Counted from the first letter of the stretch, positions 25,756-35,207 are shown. The stretch: DNA of 64,000 nucleotides from Clostridia bacterium (GCA_017516745.1 JAFXBF010000001.1:114520-178519), one strand, 5' to 3'. Notes: a model not told the origin generated them from the sequence alone. Numbers and translations are program-made.

Positions 25756-25759
25756 TAAT

Positions 25760-25788
25760 ATTATATGCAATTTATTTTGAGAAGTCAA
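25760..25788 (-). promoter_or_regulatory. Promoter of the T-box-cysE-cysS transcript
   Basis: Minus-strand TTGACT (25783-25788), 17 bp, TATAAT (25760-25765). The -35 lies within the last codons of pgsA, so this operon starts inside the upstream gene. Confidence 0.85.
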
Positions 25789-26332
25789 TTGTTTTTTTAG
25801 CCTGAACGAGATAAATAACGCCCGAAACCGTTGCAAGCACGGCGGTAATCCAAATCATAACGTTTGTAACGGTGTGGTAGTTGAGCCTTAAGAAGCCGAA
25901 AACTTCCACAAGCTCACCCCAGAGCATAATTATAACCGTGAAAACCATCTGCGTTGCGGTTTTGATTTTGCCCCAGATGTTTGCCGGTACGACGACGTTC
26001 TGCGCCGCGGAAACAAGGCGGACGGAGGTAATTATAAATTCACGCGTCAGTATTATGAATACGGGCCATACGCTGCAGATGCCTTCTGCAATAAAGGCTA
26101 AAAGTGCGGCGGTGGTCAGCATTTTGTCTGCAACGGGGTCAAGCAGCTTTCCGAAGGTGGTAATCTGGTTGTTTTTTCTTGCCAGCTTGCCGTCAATCGC
26201 ATCGGTTATTGCGGCAATTCCGAAAATTGCGCAGGCAATAAGACAGCGGTGGGGGATACTGCTCATAAAAGCAAGCAGGAAAAACGGCGTGATAATTACA
26301 CGTGCAACTGTCAGTTTGTTTGGTGTGTTCAT
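25772..26332 (-). CDS. pgsA: CDP-diacylglycerol-glycerol-3-phosphate 3-phosphatidyltransferase
   Basis: Membrane enzyme making phosphatidylglycerol phosphate. 186 residues with several hydrophobic helices. The CDP-alcohol phosphotransferase signature reads DAIDGKLARKN...GKLLDPVADK with all Asp and the Gly present. NKLTVARVIITPFF is the usual N terminus. It follows rimO without any gap, last in the recA-recX-rimO-pgsA run. Confidence 0.95.
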   Translation of the reverse strand: MNTPNKLTVARVIITPFFLLAFMSSIPHRCLIACAIFGIAAITDAIDGKLARKNNQITTFGKLLDPVADKMLTTAALLAFIAEGICSVWPVFIILTREFIITSVRLVSAAQNVVVPANIWGKIKTATQMVFTVIIMLWGELVEVFGFLRLNYHTVTNVMIWITAVLATVSGVIYLVQAKKTIDFSK

Positions 26333-27655
26333 TTACTCAGCCTCTCCGATGAGGTCATACTCATCAATTTCATAAATTTTAACGCTGCAGAATTCGCCTT
26401 CTGCAAGCGGTTTGTCACTGGTGAATTTAACGCAACAGTCAATCTCGGGTGCATCCATATAAGTGCGTCCCGTGTATGAATCGCTGTATGCATCATAGCT
26501 TTCTGTAATTACTTCAAAGGTTTTGCCGATAAGTCTGCTGTGCTTATCCTGAACAATCATATACTGGTCGTTCATTATAATATCCTGGCGCTTGAACCTT
26601 GTTCTGTCGTCAAGCTGTCCGTCGAATTCTGCCGCAGGTGTGCCCTCCTCAGGGGAATAGGAGAAGCAGCCGAGGTGGTCAAACTCCGTTTCGTTTACAA
26701 ACAAAGCAAGGTTTTCAAACTCTTCCTCGGTTTCTCCGGGAAAACCGGTAATAAAGGTTGTGCGGATTACGATATCCGGCATTCTGTCACGAAGCTTTGC
26801 TATAAGCTGCTTTATCTGTGCCTGTGTGCCTCTGCGGTTCATTCTTTTAAGCACGTTGTCATCGGCGTGCTGAAGCGGAAGGTCAATGTAGTGAAGCACC
26901 TTGGGCTGTGAAGCAATGGTTTCAATCAGCTCGTCCGTAAATTCATCGGGGTAGCAGTAAAGCATACGTATCCAATGAATTCCGTCAATCTCACAAAGCC
27001 TTCTGAGCAGCTCGGGAAGCTTGAGAGAGCTGTAAATATCCTTGCCGTAAAGCGTTGTGTCCTGCGCAACGAGAATAATCTCTTTAACGCCTTTCTCGCT
27101 TAACTGCTTTGCTTCGTCAAGGATATCCTCAATTTCCCTGCTGCGGTAACTGCCCCTGATTTCGGGTATCGCACAGTAGGTGCAGCGGTTATTGCAACCG
27201 TCCGCAATTTTGAGGTATGCGTAATGCTCGGGGGTTGTGAGTATTCTGCCGCCGTTTAAGGGAAGGCAGTCCTTGGGCGGAAACTCGGCAACTGTTTCGT
27301 CTTCAAGCACGCGCTTGCAGATTTCGGCAATATCTGCGTTTGCGCCGATACCGACTACGGCATCAACCTCGGGAATTTCATTCAGGATTTCGTCCTTATA
27401 TCTCTCTGCAAGACAGCCCGTAACTATAATTTTGCCGACAAGCCCTTCTTCTTTGAGCTGAGCCATATCAAGAATATTTTCAATCGCTTCTTTTTTTGCT
27501 GACTCAATAAAACCGCAGGTGTTGATAATAACTATGTCGACGCCGTCATACGGGTCTGCTATCTCAAAGCCCTTTTCATCAAGCAAAGCCAGCAAGCATT
27601 CGCCGTCAATATGGTTTTTCGGGCAGCCGAGGGAAATAAAACCAACCGTGCTCAT
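26333..27655 (-). CDS. rimO: Ribosomal protein S12 methylthiotransferase RimO
   Basis: Radical SAM enzyme of 440 residues that methylthiolates an Asp of S12. The N-terminal UPF0004 domain starts VGFISLGCPKNHIDGE with cluster cysteines (SLGCPKN, NTCGF, TGCLAER). The radical SAM motif is CNNRCTYCAIP. The C-terminal TRAM domain ends at EIDEYDLIGEA. SLGCPKN and the CAIP context separate RimO from MiaB. The start overlaps recX by 4 bp. Confidence 0.95.
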   Translation of the reverse strand: MSTVGFISLGCPKNHIDGECLLALLDEKGFEIADPYDGVDIVIINTCGFIESAKKEAIENILDMAQLKEEGLVGKIIVTGCLAERYKDEILNEIPEVDAVVGIGANADIAEICKRVLEDETVAEFPPKDCLPLNGGRILTTPEHYAYLKIADGCNNRCTYCAIPEIRGSYRSREIEDILDEAKQLSEKGVKEIILVAQDTTLYGKDIYSSLKLPELLRRLCEIDGIHWIRMLYCYPDEFTDELIETIASQPKVLHYIDLPLQHADDNVLKRMNRRGTQAQIKQLIAKLRDRMPDIVIRTTFITGFPGETEEEFENLALFVNETEFDHLGCFSYSPEEGTPAAEFDGQLDDRTRFKRQDIIMNDQYMIVQDKHSRLIGKTFEVITESYDAYSDSYTGRTYMDAPEIDCCVKFTSDKPLAEGEFCSVKIYEIDEYDLIGEAE

Positions 27656-28272
27656 ATATCTTCTTCCTCTACACTCTCATCGTATTCACGCATAGCACTG
27701 CGTATTTCGCCGTAGCCGTAACCGAGCCGAAGCAGGGCGTTGAAAACCTGCTGTCTGCCTTTTTCGGTTTCAAGCTTGCGGCGGTACTTACCGTTTAATA
27801 ATATATTAATTTTATCACATTCGTCAAGTGTAAGTGAAGAAATTGCGTTTTCTGCCGTGTTGCGGTCAATTCCGCGGTGGATAAGTTCGCTCATTATCGC
27901 TCTTTCGCTCTTGCCTTTTCTTTCGGCAAGCTCTTTTGCAAGAGCTGTCGCATATCTTTCGTCGTCGATGTAGCCGAGAGCTTTTATCTTTTCAACTGCG
28001 CTTGCGGCGGCCTGCTCGCCGTCTGCACGGGCGAGCTTGTCAAACAGCTCTTTTTCACTGTGGTCACGGCGTGAAAGAATATTCAGCGCTCTGTTAAAAC
28101 AGCGTCGATTGAATATGTTTGCTTCAAGTGCCTTGTACCGCTCTTCGTCAATTTCGTCGCCCGAAATATAACCGCAGGAAAACCAGAAATCAGCATCAAC
28201 GGTGAGCCTGTACTCACCGTCGATGCTGATATGAATTTTATTTTGTTTGCCTTTTTGTGCGGATATAATCAT
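27652..28272 (-). CDS. recX: RecA regulator RecX
   Basis: 206 residues of repeated three-helix units. Segments typical of RecX are RALNILSRRDHSEKELFDKL, LGYIDDERYA and the C-terminal LLRLGYGYGEIRSAM. It binds and restrains RecA filaments. It begins 2 bp after the recA stop and overlaps rimO by 4 bp, so expression follows recA. Confidence 0.92.
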   Translation of the reverse strand: MIISAQKGKQNKIHISIDGEYRLTVDADFWFSCGYISGDEIDEERYKALEANIFNRRCFNRALNILSRRDHSEKELFDKLARADGEQAAASAVEKIKALGYIDDERYATALAKELAERKGKSERAIMSELIHRGIDRNTAENAISSLTLDECDKINILLNGKYRRKLETEKGRQQVFNALLRLGYGYGEIRSAMREYDESVEEEDI

Positions 28273-28274
28273 AA

Positions 28275-29393
28275 TTATTCGTCGTCAACAGCTATGTCGA
28301 GGTTTGCCTTGATTCTGCTCTTGGGTGCAACGGGAGGAGCGACGGGAGCAGGTGCGGCAGGGGAGACCGCTTCATCTTCGGTCTTGTCGTTTTTCTTGAT
28401 ATCTCTCGTTTCGGCAAGTCTTGCGCGTACCTTTGCCTCAATTTCTTCGGAAAGAGCCTTGTTTGAACGGATAAGCTCCTTGACGTTATCTCTACCCTGG
28501 CCCAGACGCTCGTCATTGTACGAGAACCATGCACCGCTCTTGTGAATGATGTCAAATTCAACTGCAAGGTCGAGAATTTCACCCTCAACGGCTATACCCT
28601 TGCCGAACATAATGTCAAATTCAGCGGTCTTGAAGGGGGGAGCAACCTTGTTCTTAACAATTTTTGCCTTGGTGCGGCTGCCGATGAATTCGCCGCCCGT
28701 ACCCTTGAGCTGTTCGGACTTGCGCACGTCAATTCGCATTGAAGCGTAGTATTTGAGCGCACGGCCGCCCGTTGTAACCTCGGGGTTGCCGTACATAACG
28801 CCGACCTTTTCGCGAAGCTGGTTGATGAAAATAAGAATTGTATTTGATTTGGAAATTACGCCTGCGAGCTTACGCAGTGCCTGTGACATAAGTCTTGCGT
28901 GCAGACCTACGTGGGAATCGCCCATTTCGCCCTCGATTTCGGCACGGGGGACGAGAGCGGCAACGGAGTCAACAACAACTACGTCAAGCGCACCTGAGCG
29001 TACAAGCGCCTCCGTAATTTCGAGTGCCTGTTCGCCGTTGTCGGGCTGGGAAACAAGGAGTGAATCTATATCTACGCCGAGGTTACCTGCGTAAACGGGG
29101 TCCAGTGCGTGCTCGGCATCGATGAACGCGCATTCGCCGCCGGCCTTCTGTGCCTGTGCAACAACGTGAAGCGCAAGCGTTGTTTTACCCGAGGATTCGG
29201 GGCCGTATATTTCGACGATTCTGCCCTTGGGCAGACCGCCGATACCCGTAGCGTGGTCAAGGGAAAGCGAGCCCGTTGAGATAGCCTCAACGTTAAGGCC
29301 GCAGCTCTGACCCAGGCGCATTATTGCGCCCTTGCCGTAGCTTTTTTCAATTTGTTTGAGTGCGGTTTCAAGTGCAGCGGATTTTTCTGCCAT
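28275..29393 (-). CDS. recA: Recombinase RecA
   Basis: 372 residues, full length. Walker A is GPESSGKTT; the core includes [21 protein letters not shown] and [17 protein letters not shown] (loop regions). The C-terminal tail is Ala/Pro-rich with an acidic end (DIAVDDE). GGAGGT gives the Shine-Dalgarno. A consensus promoter and near-consensus LexA box lie upstream. First gene of recA-recX-rimO-pgsA. Confidence 0.98.
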   Translation of the reverse strand: MAEKSAALETALKQIEKSYGKGAIMRLGQSCGLNVEAISTGSLSLDHATGIGGLPKGRIVEIYGPESSGKTTLALHVVAQAQKAGGECAFIDAEHALDPVYAGNLGVDIDSLLVSQPDNGEQALEITEALVRSGALDVVVVDSVAALVPRAEIEGEMGDSHVGLHARLMSQALRKLAGVISKSNTILIFINQLREKVGVMYGNPEVTTGGRALKYYASMRIDVRKSEQLKGTGGEFIGSRTKAKIVKNKVAPPFKTAEFDIMFGKGIAVEGEILDLAVEFDIIHKSGAWFSYNDERLGQGRDNVKELIRSNKALSEEIEAKVRARLAETRDIKKNDKTEDEAVSPAAPAPVAPPVAPKSRIKANLDIAVDDE

Positions 29394-29423
29394 TGTAGTT
29401 GACCTCCGTTATGTAAAACTGTA

Positions 29424-29435
29424 GCACAAATGTTC
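29424..29435. promoter_or_regulatory. Candidate LexA (SOS) box of recA
   Basis: Read on the minus strand: CGAAC-ATTT-GTGC, one base off the Gram-positive core GAAC-N4-GTTC. It lies between the recA -10 and the Shine-Dalgarno, where a repressor would block transcription. Confidence 0.65.
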
Positions 29436-29449
29436 GGTAAATTGATTTG

Positions 29450-29478
29450 ATTATACCTTTTTGTACAATAATTGTCAA
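29450..29478 (-). promoter_or_regulatory. Promoter of recA
   Basis: Minus-strand TTGACA (29473-29478), 17 bp, TATAAT (29450-29455): full consensus in both boxes, which would need a repressor to be controlled. Confidence 0.92.
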
Positions 29479-29525
29479 GCGTTTTTTTGCATTTCGTCAA
29501 AATTTTTTGAGTAGGGTGATATTGC

Positions 29526-29554
29526 TTGCATTTTGTGCAGGTTTCGTATATTAT
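29526..29554 (+). promoter_or_regulatory. Promoter of the glycoside hydrolase-aldolase-epimerase operon
   Basis: TTGCAT (29526-29531), 17 bp, TATTAT (29549-29554). TGCA-TTTTG-TGCA across the -35 edge could be an operator. Confidence 0.55.
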
Positions 29555-29580
29555 TAATAAGAATATGCGGAGGTTTTACT

Positions 29581-30843
29581 ATGGAACAGTTTATAGTTGA
29601 CCAGATTAAATACGGACTTAAATATCTCCCCGTAAATGCCCTTAAGGCAAAGCTAATTTCTTCCTCATCATCCGAAACGGTTTGTATGAGGGAAAAGCAC
29701 GGCTTTATCCGCGGCATTTGCCACCCTAATGAGAATTACGAGCAGATTAAAAACGCCGATATCGGCTGGGTAAGGTTTGACATTCCCTATCCCTTCGATG
29801 AAAACGGCAGTATCCGCGGGTGCTTTTACGATTTTAAGGAGCGCTGCAGGGGATATGCCGAAAACGGAATAAAGGTAATGGCTGTTTCGCCTAACCCCAA
29901 GGAATTTATTGCCGCAGGTGTCGATGTTACCGACAAGGCAAACGACGAAAAGGTTGCCGAGGTTTCGCGTTTTATGATTAATGAGCTGCGTGACGTTATC
30001 GGCGGTGTGCAGGTTGCAAACGAAATGGGTCTGCCGATTTTTACTCTGCCCGTTACTCTCAGGCAGGCGGCACACTTTATGGGCGTTACCTTAAAGGCTA
30101 TGTCTGAAATCAGAGGCGATATAATAATCGGCTACAATTCAACCTCACCCCAGGCTGATTTGCATTTGCTGATGAAGCCGTACCACCGCTATTGCGACTA
30201 TGTAGGTATGGATATCTATATGGGCTGCTTCTTTAATTTTCCGGGCTTTATGTGGTGCTTTGACACCTTGCTGGATTATCTGTGGGCCTATACCGGCAAA
30301 CCGATACTTCTCCAGGAATTCGGCTATATCAGCGGCGGTGCCGCAAAGTCACCCGAGGAAAAGAAAGCAATACTACGCAGATACGGTGCTGACAGCGAGG
30401 AGGAGGCAAAGCAGAATATTGAAAGCTTTGTAAACGCTCTTCCCGAAAGATTGGCCGAACAGGTGAAACTGCGTTCACACGGCAACGTTGAACGGTATGC
30501 GGACGTGCTTTTCAACAGCGACCTTGTAAACCACCTTTACACCGAATTGCCTAAATACACCAAAATTCCGGGCTGCGAGCACACTCCCGAGGGTCAGGCG
30601 AAGTTCTACCGTGAAATTCTGCCGAGGCTTTATAACAAGAAGTATCTTGTCGGTGCAATGATTTATTGCTACAGCGATTCGCCTATGTGCTACGTCTGCG
30701 GTCAGAACGAATGTCCCACCGAGACGCGTTGGGGCATAGTGGATTGTGACGGAAAAGAAAAACCGTCCTATTATGCAGTCAAAGAGGCTTTCGGCAAAAT
30801 TGCGGCTGAAAGTCCTGTAATAAATTTTAACGGAGAAAAATAA
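29581..30843 (+). CDS. Putative clan GH-A glycoside hydrolase (TIM barrel), cytoplasmic
   Basis: About 420 residues. Two active-site glutamates fit clan GH-A: acid/base in QVANEMG (end of strand 4) and nucleophile in ILLQEFGYIS (strand 7). WVRFDIPYPF and IIIGYNSTSP also fit barrel strands. I cannot assign a GH family; GH5- or GH42-like enzymes are nearest by motif. There is no signal peptide, so the substrate must be imported. Many Cys lie in the C-terminal half (CYSDSPMCYVCGQNEC), a possible metal site or just intracellular cysteines. ATG 29581 follows GCGGAGG. The stop overlaps the aldolase start by 1 bp (TAATG). Confidence 0.75.
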   Translation: MEQFIVDQIKYGLKYLPVNALKAKLISSSSSETVCMREKHGFIRGICHPNENYEQIKNADIGWVRFDIPYPFDENGSIRGCFYDFKERCRGYAENGIKVMAVSPNPKEFIAAGVDVTDKANDEKVAEVSRFMINELRDVIGGVQVANEMGLPIFTLPVTLRQAAHFMGVTLKAMSEIRGDIIIGYNSTSPQADLHLLMKPYHRYCDYVGMDIYMGCFFNFPGFMWCFDTLLDYLWAYTGKPILLQEFGYISGGAAKSPEEKKAILRRYGADSEEEAKQNIESFVNALPERLAEQVKLRSHGNVERYADVLFNSDLVNHLYTELPKYTKIPGCEHTPEGQAKFYREILPRLYNKKYLVGAMIYCYSDSPMCYVCGQNECPTETRWGIVDCDGKEKPSYYAVKEAFGKIAAESPVINFNGEK

Positions 30844-31949
30844 TGATTATCGAGAAACTTGTTGCTTTTTCAAATCTTTACGGCAGTAACGAAGAGCTTG
30901 TTCTTGCGGGCGGCGGAAACACCTCCGCAAAAGACGGCGACATAATGTACGTCAAGGGCTCGGGCACACAGCTTGCCACAATTACCGAGGACGGCTTTGT
31001 TAAAATGAGCCGCACAGCCCTTGCTGAAATTTTCACAAAGGAATATCCGACGGACGACAAGGAACGTGAGGCACAGGCGCTTGCTGACCTTACTGCGGCA
31101 AAGCTGCCCGGTCAGGAAAATAAACGCCCCAGCGTTGAAACCCTGCTTCACAGCCTTTTTGATAAAACCTTTGTCCTTCATCTGCACCCTGCTCTTGTCA
31201 ACGGTCTTACCTGCGGTAAGGACGGCGAAGCGGTTGCGCAGCGCCTTTTCGGTGAAAGCTTTATCTGGGTTGATGCGTGCAAGCCCGGTTACATCCTTTC
31301 CAAAATCTGTTATGATAAAATGGAAAGCTATAAGGCTCTTCACGGTAAGCAGGCAGATATGATAATTCTGCAGAATCACGGTATATTTTTTGCCGCAGAC
31401 AGCGATGAAGCACTCGGCGATATGCTTTTCGATGTAATGTCGAAGCTTCGCGGCGAGCTTACAAAAGAAGCTGATTTTTCACCCTGTGAATTTGACGGCG
31501 AAAAGGCAGAAAAGTGCTTTGACGTTATTTACGATATCTACGGTGAGGATGCTGTTATAACATTCGAGCCGAGCGTTGCGGCACTTCAGATTGCCGAAAG
31601 CCCCGAAGCGGCAGAATGTGTTATGAAGCCCTTTACTCCCGACCATATAGTTTACTGTAAGGCTAACCCCGTTTACGGCTTCTGCAACGGCTGTATCAGA
31701 GGTGCGGTGAACGCTTTTGAAGAAGAAAACGGCTGTAAGCCGAAAATTATAATAATCAACGGCTGCGGCTTCTTTGCCGTGGATTATACACCCAAGGGCA
31801 GTCAGACTGCGGCGGCTTTGTTTAACGATGCGATAAAGGTTGCCGTTTATGCCGAATCCTTCGGCGGCGTGCTCCCGATGAGTGATGAGCTTTCCGACTT
31901 CATCACAAACTGGGAAGTAGAAGCTTACAGACAAAAGCAAAACGCATAA
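30843..31949 (+). CDS. Class II aldolase/adducin family protein, rhamnulose-1-phosphate-aldolase-like
   Basis: 368 residues. The phosphate-binding GGGNTSAK, zinc ligands in LHLHPALVNG and QNHG, and the catalytic-type Glu upstream (PSVETLLH) fit class II aldolases. It resembles the aldolase half of bifunctional rhamnulose-phosphate aldolase/dehydrogenases (RhaEW/YuxG type), including the linker FTPDHIVYCKANP, but the short-chain dehydrogenase half is absent. The GH78 gene nearby makes a rhamnose role reasonable. It is coupled to the upstream hydrolase and followed 12 bp later by an aldose epimerase. The exact sugar phosphate is not determined. Confidence 0.78.
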   Translation: MIIEKLVAFSNLYGSNEELVLAGGGNTSAKDGDIMYVKGSGTQLATITEDGFVKMSRTALAEIFTKEYPTDDKEREAQALADLTAAKLPGQENKRPSVETLLHSLFDKTFVLHLHPALVNGLTCGKDGEAVAQRLFGESFIWVDACKPGYILSKICYDKMESYKALHGKQADMIILQNHGIFFAADSDEALGDMLFDVMSKLRGELTKEADFSPCEFDGEKAEKCFDVIYDIYGEDAVITFEPSVAALQIAESPEAAECVMKPFTPDHIVYCKANPVYGFCNGCIRGAVNAFEEENGCKPKIIIINGCGFFAVDYTPKGSQTAAALFNDAIKVAVYAESFGGVLPMSDELSDFITNWEVEAYRQKQNA

Positions 31950-31961
31950 GGAGAATATAAG

Positions 31962-32816
31962 ATGTTTTATACTATTGAAAACGAATACCTTTCAGCACAG
32001 ATTAACGATATGGGCGCAGAGCTACATTCACTTGTTTCAAAGGATGACGGCTTTGAGTACCTCTGGCAGGGCAATCCCGAAATCTGGTACGGCCAGTCGC
32101 CCGTGCTTTTCCCCGTAATAGGTCAGCTTAAGGGTGATGTTTATCGTTACGGCGGTAAGGAATACCCGATGAATAAGCACGGCTTTGCAAGAAAAATGCT
32201 CTTTGAGGCAGCAGAGGTTGAGGGCGCAAGAGCGGTCTTTATCCTTCGTACAAGTGAAGAAACTCTTCGTCAGTTCCCGTTTGAGTTCGAGCTTTCCGTC
32301 TGCTTTGAGCTTGTCGGCAGAGCAATAAAGGTTACACAGTCCGTCAAAAACCTTTCCGATAAGACCATGTATTTCAGCATGGGTGCACATCCGGGCTTCA
32401 ACTGCAAGATAGGCGATTATTTGGAGTTTGACGAAACCGAGGAGGATATGCGCTGTGAAAAAATTGACGGCACAAATATCCTCACCGACCGTTATTACGA
32501 CGTAACACTCGAAAACGGTAAGGCTATCCGCCTGACAGAAGACCTTTTCAGCCAGGATGCTCTTATTCTCACCGAGCTCAATTCAAGCGTTGTCACCCTC
32601 AAGAGTGACGACCACAACAGAACAGTACGCTTCGATTTCGGCGAAGCACCTGTGCTCGGTATCTGGGCAAAGCCCAACGCACCCTACGTCTGCCTTGAGC
32701 CGTGGTACGGTATTAATGATGATACAAGAGGCTATGACGATATTTCCGCAAAGCGTGGCATACAGAGCCTTGAGCCCGACGGCGACTTCGACCTCGTCTG
32801 GATTGCTGAAGTATAA
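31962..32816 (+). CDS. Aldose 1-epimerase family protein (LacX-like)
   Basis: 284 residues with the galactose-mutarotase supersandwich fold. Motifs: MGAELHSLVSKDDGFEYLWQG, NKHGFAR (first His region), GAHPGFNC (second His) and CLEPWYG (Glu region). It probably interconverts anomers of the sugar released by the neighbouring glycosidases. AGGAGA gives the Shine-Dalgarno. A strong terminator follows. Confidence 0.9.
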   Translation: MFYTIENEYLSAQINDMGAELHSLVSKDDGFEYLWQGNPEIWYGQSPVLFPVIGQLKGDVYRYGGKEYPMNKHGFARKMLFEAAEVEGARAVFILRTSEETLRQFPFEFELSVCFELVGRAIKVTQSVKNLSDKTMYFSMGAHPGFNCKIGDYLEFDETEEDMRCEKIDGTNILTDRYYDVTLENGKAIRLTEDLFSQDALILTELNSSVVTLKSDDHNRTVRFDFGEAPVLGIWAKPNAPYVCLEPWYGINDDTRGYDDISAKRGIQSLEPDGDFDLVWIAEV

Positions 32817-32820
32817 ATCG

Positions 32821-32846
32821 TAAGGGCCGACGTCCTCGACGTCCCG
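32821..32846. repeat. Fragment of a dispersed palindromic repeat
   Basis: TAAGGGCC then GACGTC-CTC-GACGTC and CCCG directly after the epimerase stop. It looks like one hairpin of a GTAGGGG-type element without its second half. Confidence 0.4.
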
Positions 32847-32859
32847 AATTATAAATCAC

Positions 32860-32893
32860 AGGCAAGGTAATATTGAGTTACCTTGCCTTTTTT
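32860..32893 (+). terminator. Strong intrinsic terminator 23 bp before the GH78 start codon
   Basis: A perfect 11-bp stem, AGGCAAGGTAA/TTACCTTGCCT, has a 7-base loop and six T residues. Its position between the epimerase and GH78 leaves no room for a separate promoter downstream. Confidence 0.85.
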
Positions 32894-32916
32894 CAAAATA
32901 ACAGGAGGCTGAAATC

Positions 32917-35163
32917 ATGACACATTTTGATTTATTCGGTAACGCCAAGTGGATATGTACCGATAAGAATATATCTTCTCCGCTTTTCAGAAAAGAGTTT
33001 TCCGCAAATAATGTGAAAAATGCAGAAATCACAATCTGCGGACTTGGCTTTTTTGAGCTTCACATAAACGGCAAGAGAATAAGTGATGATTTGCTTGTGC
33101 CTGCTTTTTCGCAGTATTGTTACCGTGACCTGAGCAAGCACTACACTGAGCGTCAGGACAAAATGAGCTACCGTACTTATGCAATGAGGTATGATATTAC
33201 AGAATATCTGCTTGACGGTGAAAATGCTCTCGGTGTTCAGCTCGGCAAGGGCTGGTACGACCTTGATGATGACGATGATGACGGCGACCCGACCTGGACA
33301 AAATACGGCAGACTTAAGCTTTGCTATAAAATAGATATAGAATATAATGACGGCACAAAGGCCGAAATATTGAGCGACGAGAGCCTTAAATGCTCGGAAA
33401 GTGAAATTACCTATAATAACATTTACGGCGGCGAAAGACACGATTATTCGCTTGAAAAGAAGGGCTTTGCCGCAGTAGGCTATGACGATTCCGATTGGAA
33501 TAGTGTTGAAATAACTACAGCACCCGAATGTGATTTTATGATGCAGACCTGTCCGCCGGATAAGATTGAAAGAACAATAACCCCTGCAAAAATCAAGGAT
33601 TTTGGCGATACAAGTATCTATGACTGCGGCGAGGGAATAACCGGCTATGCCGTTATAAAATCAAAGGAAAACGGTGCAACTCTTACAGCACGCTATGGCG
33701 ATGCTTTGCATGAAGATTTTACGCTTGATTTTTATCCCAGCGGCGGCGACGAAAGAAAGCTTCAGCAGGAGGTTTTCAAGAATACGGAAAAGGGCAGGGA
33801 ATATTATCCCCATTTCTGCTGGCACGCTTTCCGTTATATCGAGGTTTCAAACAACGCCGAAATCGTTACGGTAAACGTCACACATTCCGACTGTCCCGTA
33901 ACAAGCGGCTTTGAGTGCGACAATGAGGTGCTCAACTGGCTTTATGAGACCTATCTGCGCACACAGCTTGACAATATGCATTGCGGTGTGCCTTCCGACT
34001 GTCCGCATATCGAGCGTCTTGGCTATACGGGTGACGGTCAGCTTTGCGCCGAAGCGGTTATGCTTATGACTGACAGTAAAGAGTTTTACAGAAAATGGAT
34101 GGGTGATATTGCCGACTGTCAGGACATTGAAACAGGTCACGTTCAGCACACAACGCCTTTCTGCGGCGGTGGTGGCGGTCCTGCTGCCTGGGGCGGTGCA
34201 ATAGTTGTTGTCCCGTATATGTTCCACAAAACCTATGGCGAAACCGATGTGATTGAGCAGTACCTGCCCAATATGCTCAAATATGTTGATTATATGGTGG
34301 CTCACAGTGAGAGCGGTCTTGTCTGCCGTGAGGAAAAGGAATGGTGCCTTGGCGACTGGTGTGCACCCATTGATATCTATAAGCCCGAGCACCACACAAT
34401 GAGCCGTGTGCTTATTCCTGAAACCTATGTCAATACCGTGCTTTTCATCAAGCAGATGAAAATGGTTATCGAGCTTGCAAAAATCATCGGCAGGGAAGAG
34501 CTGACAGCACACCTTCCCGAGCTTATTAAAAAGGCTTCGGATATGGTAAATATAGCCTACTACAGCCCGATGACACATTGCTACTGCGGCGATGTTCAGG
34601 GCTCAAACTGCCTTGCACTCGATGCAGGTCTGGGCGATGAAAAAACGCTTAAAATGACCGTTGAAAAGTACGCCGACAGAGAGTGCTTCGACACGGGCAT
34701 TGTTGCAACAGATGTTCTGCCGAGAATACTGTTTGAGAGCGGCAACGCACAGCTTGCCTTTGACCTTATGACTTCACGCAAGCTGCCGTCCTTCGGATAT
34801 ATGATGGAGCACGGCGCAACAACCCTGTGGGAGGACTGGCTGCCTGAGCGTTCGCTCAATCACCCGATGTTCGGTGCACTCACACGCTACCTGTTCACAT
34901 ACCTGCTCGGTATTTCTCAAGCCTCCGACAGCGCAGGCTTTGAAAAAATCACAATCAAGCCCTGTCTTGTAAACGGCATGAATAAAGCGAGCGGTTATAT
35001 CGTGACCGAAAAAGGCAAAATATCAGTTACCTATGAAAAAACAGGGGACAGCGTTGAATTTACCGTAACCGTTCCCGAAAACAAAACAGCCGAGTTCGAG
35101 TGCGGAGAATATAAAACAACCCTCACCGCAGGCGAAAACAAATTCGCAATTCGCAATGCGTAA
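32917..35163 (+). CDS. GH78-type alpha-L-rhamnosidase
   Basis: 748 residues without signal peptide. N-terminal beta domains (about 1-320) include GLGFFELHINGKRISDDLLVP and YDITEYLLDGENALGV. The (alpha/alpha)6 catalytic barrel (about 330-660) has DCPHIERLGYTGDGQL, the GH78 active-site signature with Asp and Glu, and TTLWEDW. A C-terminal beta-sandwich follows (KITIKPCLVNG). A run of nine Asp/Leu residues (DLDDDDDDGD, near 125) is unusual. It hydrolyses terminal L-rhamnose from glycosides, probably after import. AGGAGG Shine-Dalgarno. It lies behind a terminator, so its expression may depend on read-through. Confidence 0.9.
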   Translation: MTHFDLFGNAKWICTDKNISSPLFRKEFSANNVKNAEITICGLGFFELHINGKRISDDLLVPAFSQYCYRDLSKHYTERQDKMSYRTYAMRYDITEYLLDGENALGVQLGKGWYDLDDDDDDGDPTWTKYGRLKLCYKIDIEYNDGTKAEILSDESLKCSESEITYNNIYGGERHDYSLEKKGFAAVGYDDSDWNSVEITTAPECDFMMQTCPPDKIERTITPAKIKDFGDTSIYDCGEGITGYAVIKSKENGATLTARYGDALHEDFTLDFYPSGGDERKLQQEVFKNTEKGREYYPHFCWHAFRYIEVSNNAEIVTVNVTHSDCPVTSGFECDNEVLNWLYETYLRTQLDNMHCGVPSDCPHIERLGYTGDGQLCAEAVMLMTDSKEFYRKWMGDIADCQDIETGHVQHTTPFCGGGGGPAAWGGAIVVVPYMFHKTYGETDVIEQYLPNMLKYVDYMVAHSESGLVCREEKEWCLGDWCAPIDIYKPEHHTMSRVLIPETYVNTVLFIKQMKMVIELAKIIGREELTAHLPELIKKASDMVNIAYYSPMTHCYCGDVQGSNCLALDAGLGDEKTLKMTVEKYADRECFDTGIVATDVLPRILFESGNAQLAFDLMTSRKLPSFGYMMEHGATTLWEDWLPERSLNHPMFGALTRYLFTYLLGISQASDSAGFEKITIKPCLVNGMNKASGYIVTEKGKISVTYEKTGDSVEFTVTVPENKTAEFECGEYKTTLTAGENKFAIRNA

Positions 35164-35173
35164 TTATAAAAAC

Positions 35174-35203
35174 AAGGTGCGCTATCTTCGGATAACGCAC
35201 CTT
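35174..35203. terminator. Bidirectional terminator with UUCG loop after GH78
   Basis: A 13-bp stem with one mismatch (AAGGTGCGCTATC/GATAACGCACCTT) closes a TTCG tetraloop. T-rich tracts follow on both strands, serving GH78 and the convergent gene at 35208. Confidence 0.85.
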
Positions 35204-35207
35204 TGCT

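Noticed and set aside
29424-29435. Treating the recA box as a proven LexA site
   Set aside because: It has one mismatch in the second half and lexA is not in the window, so it is listed only as a candidate.
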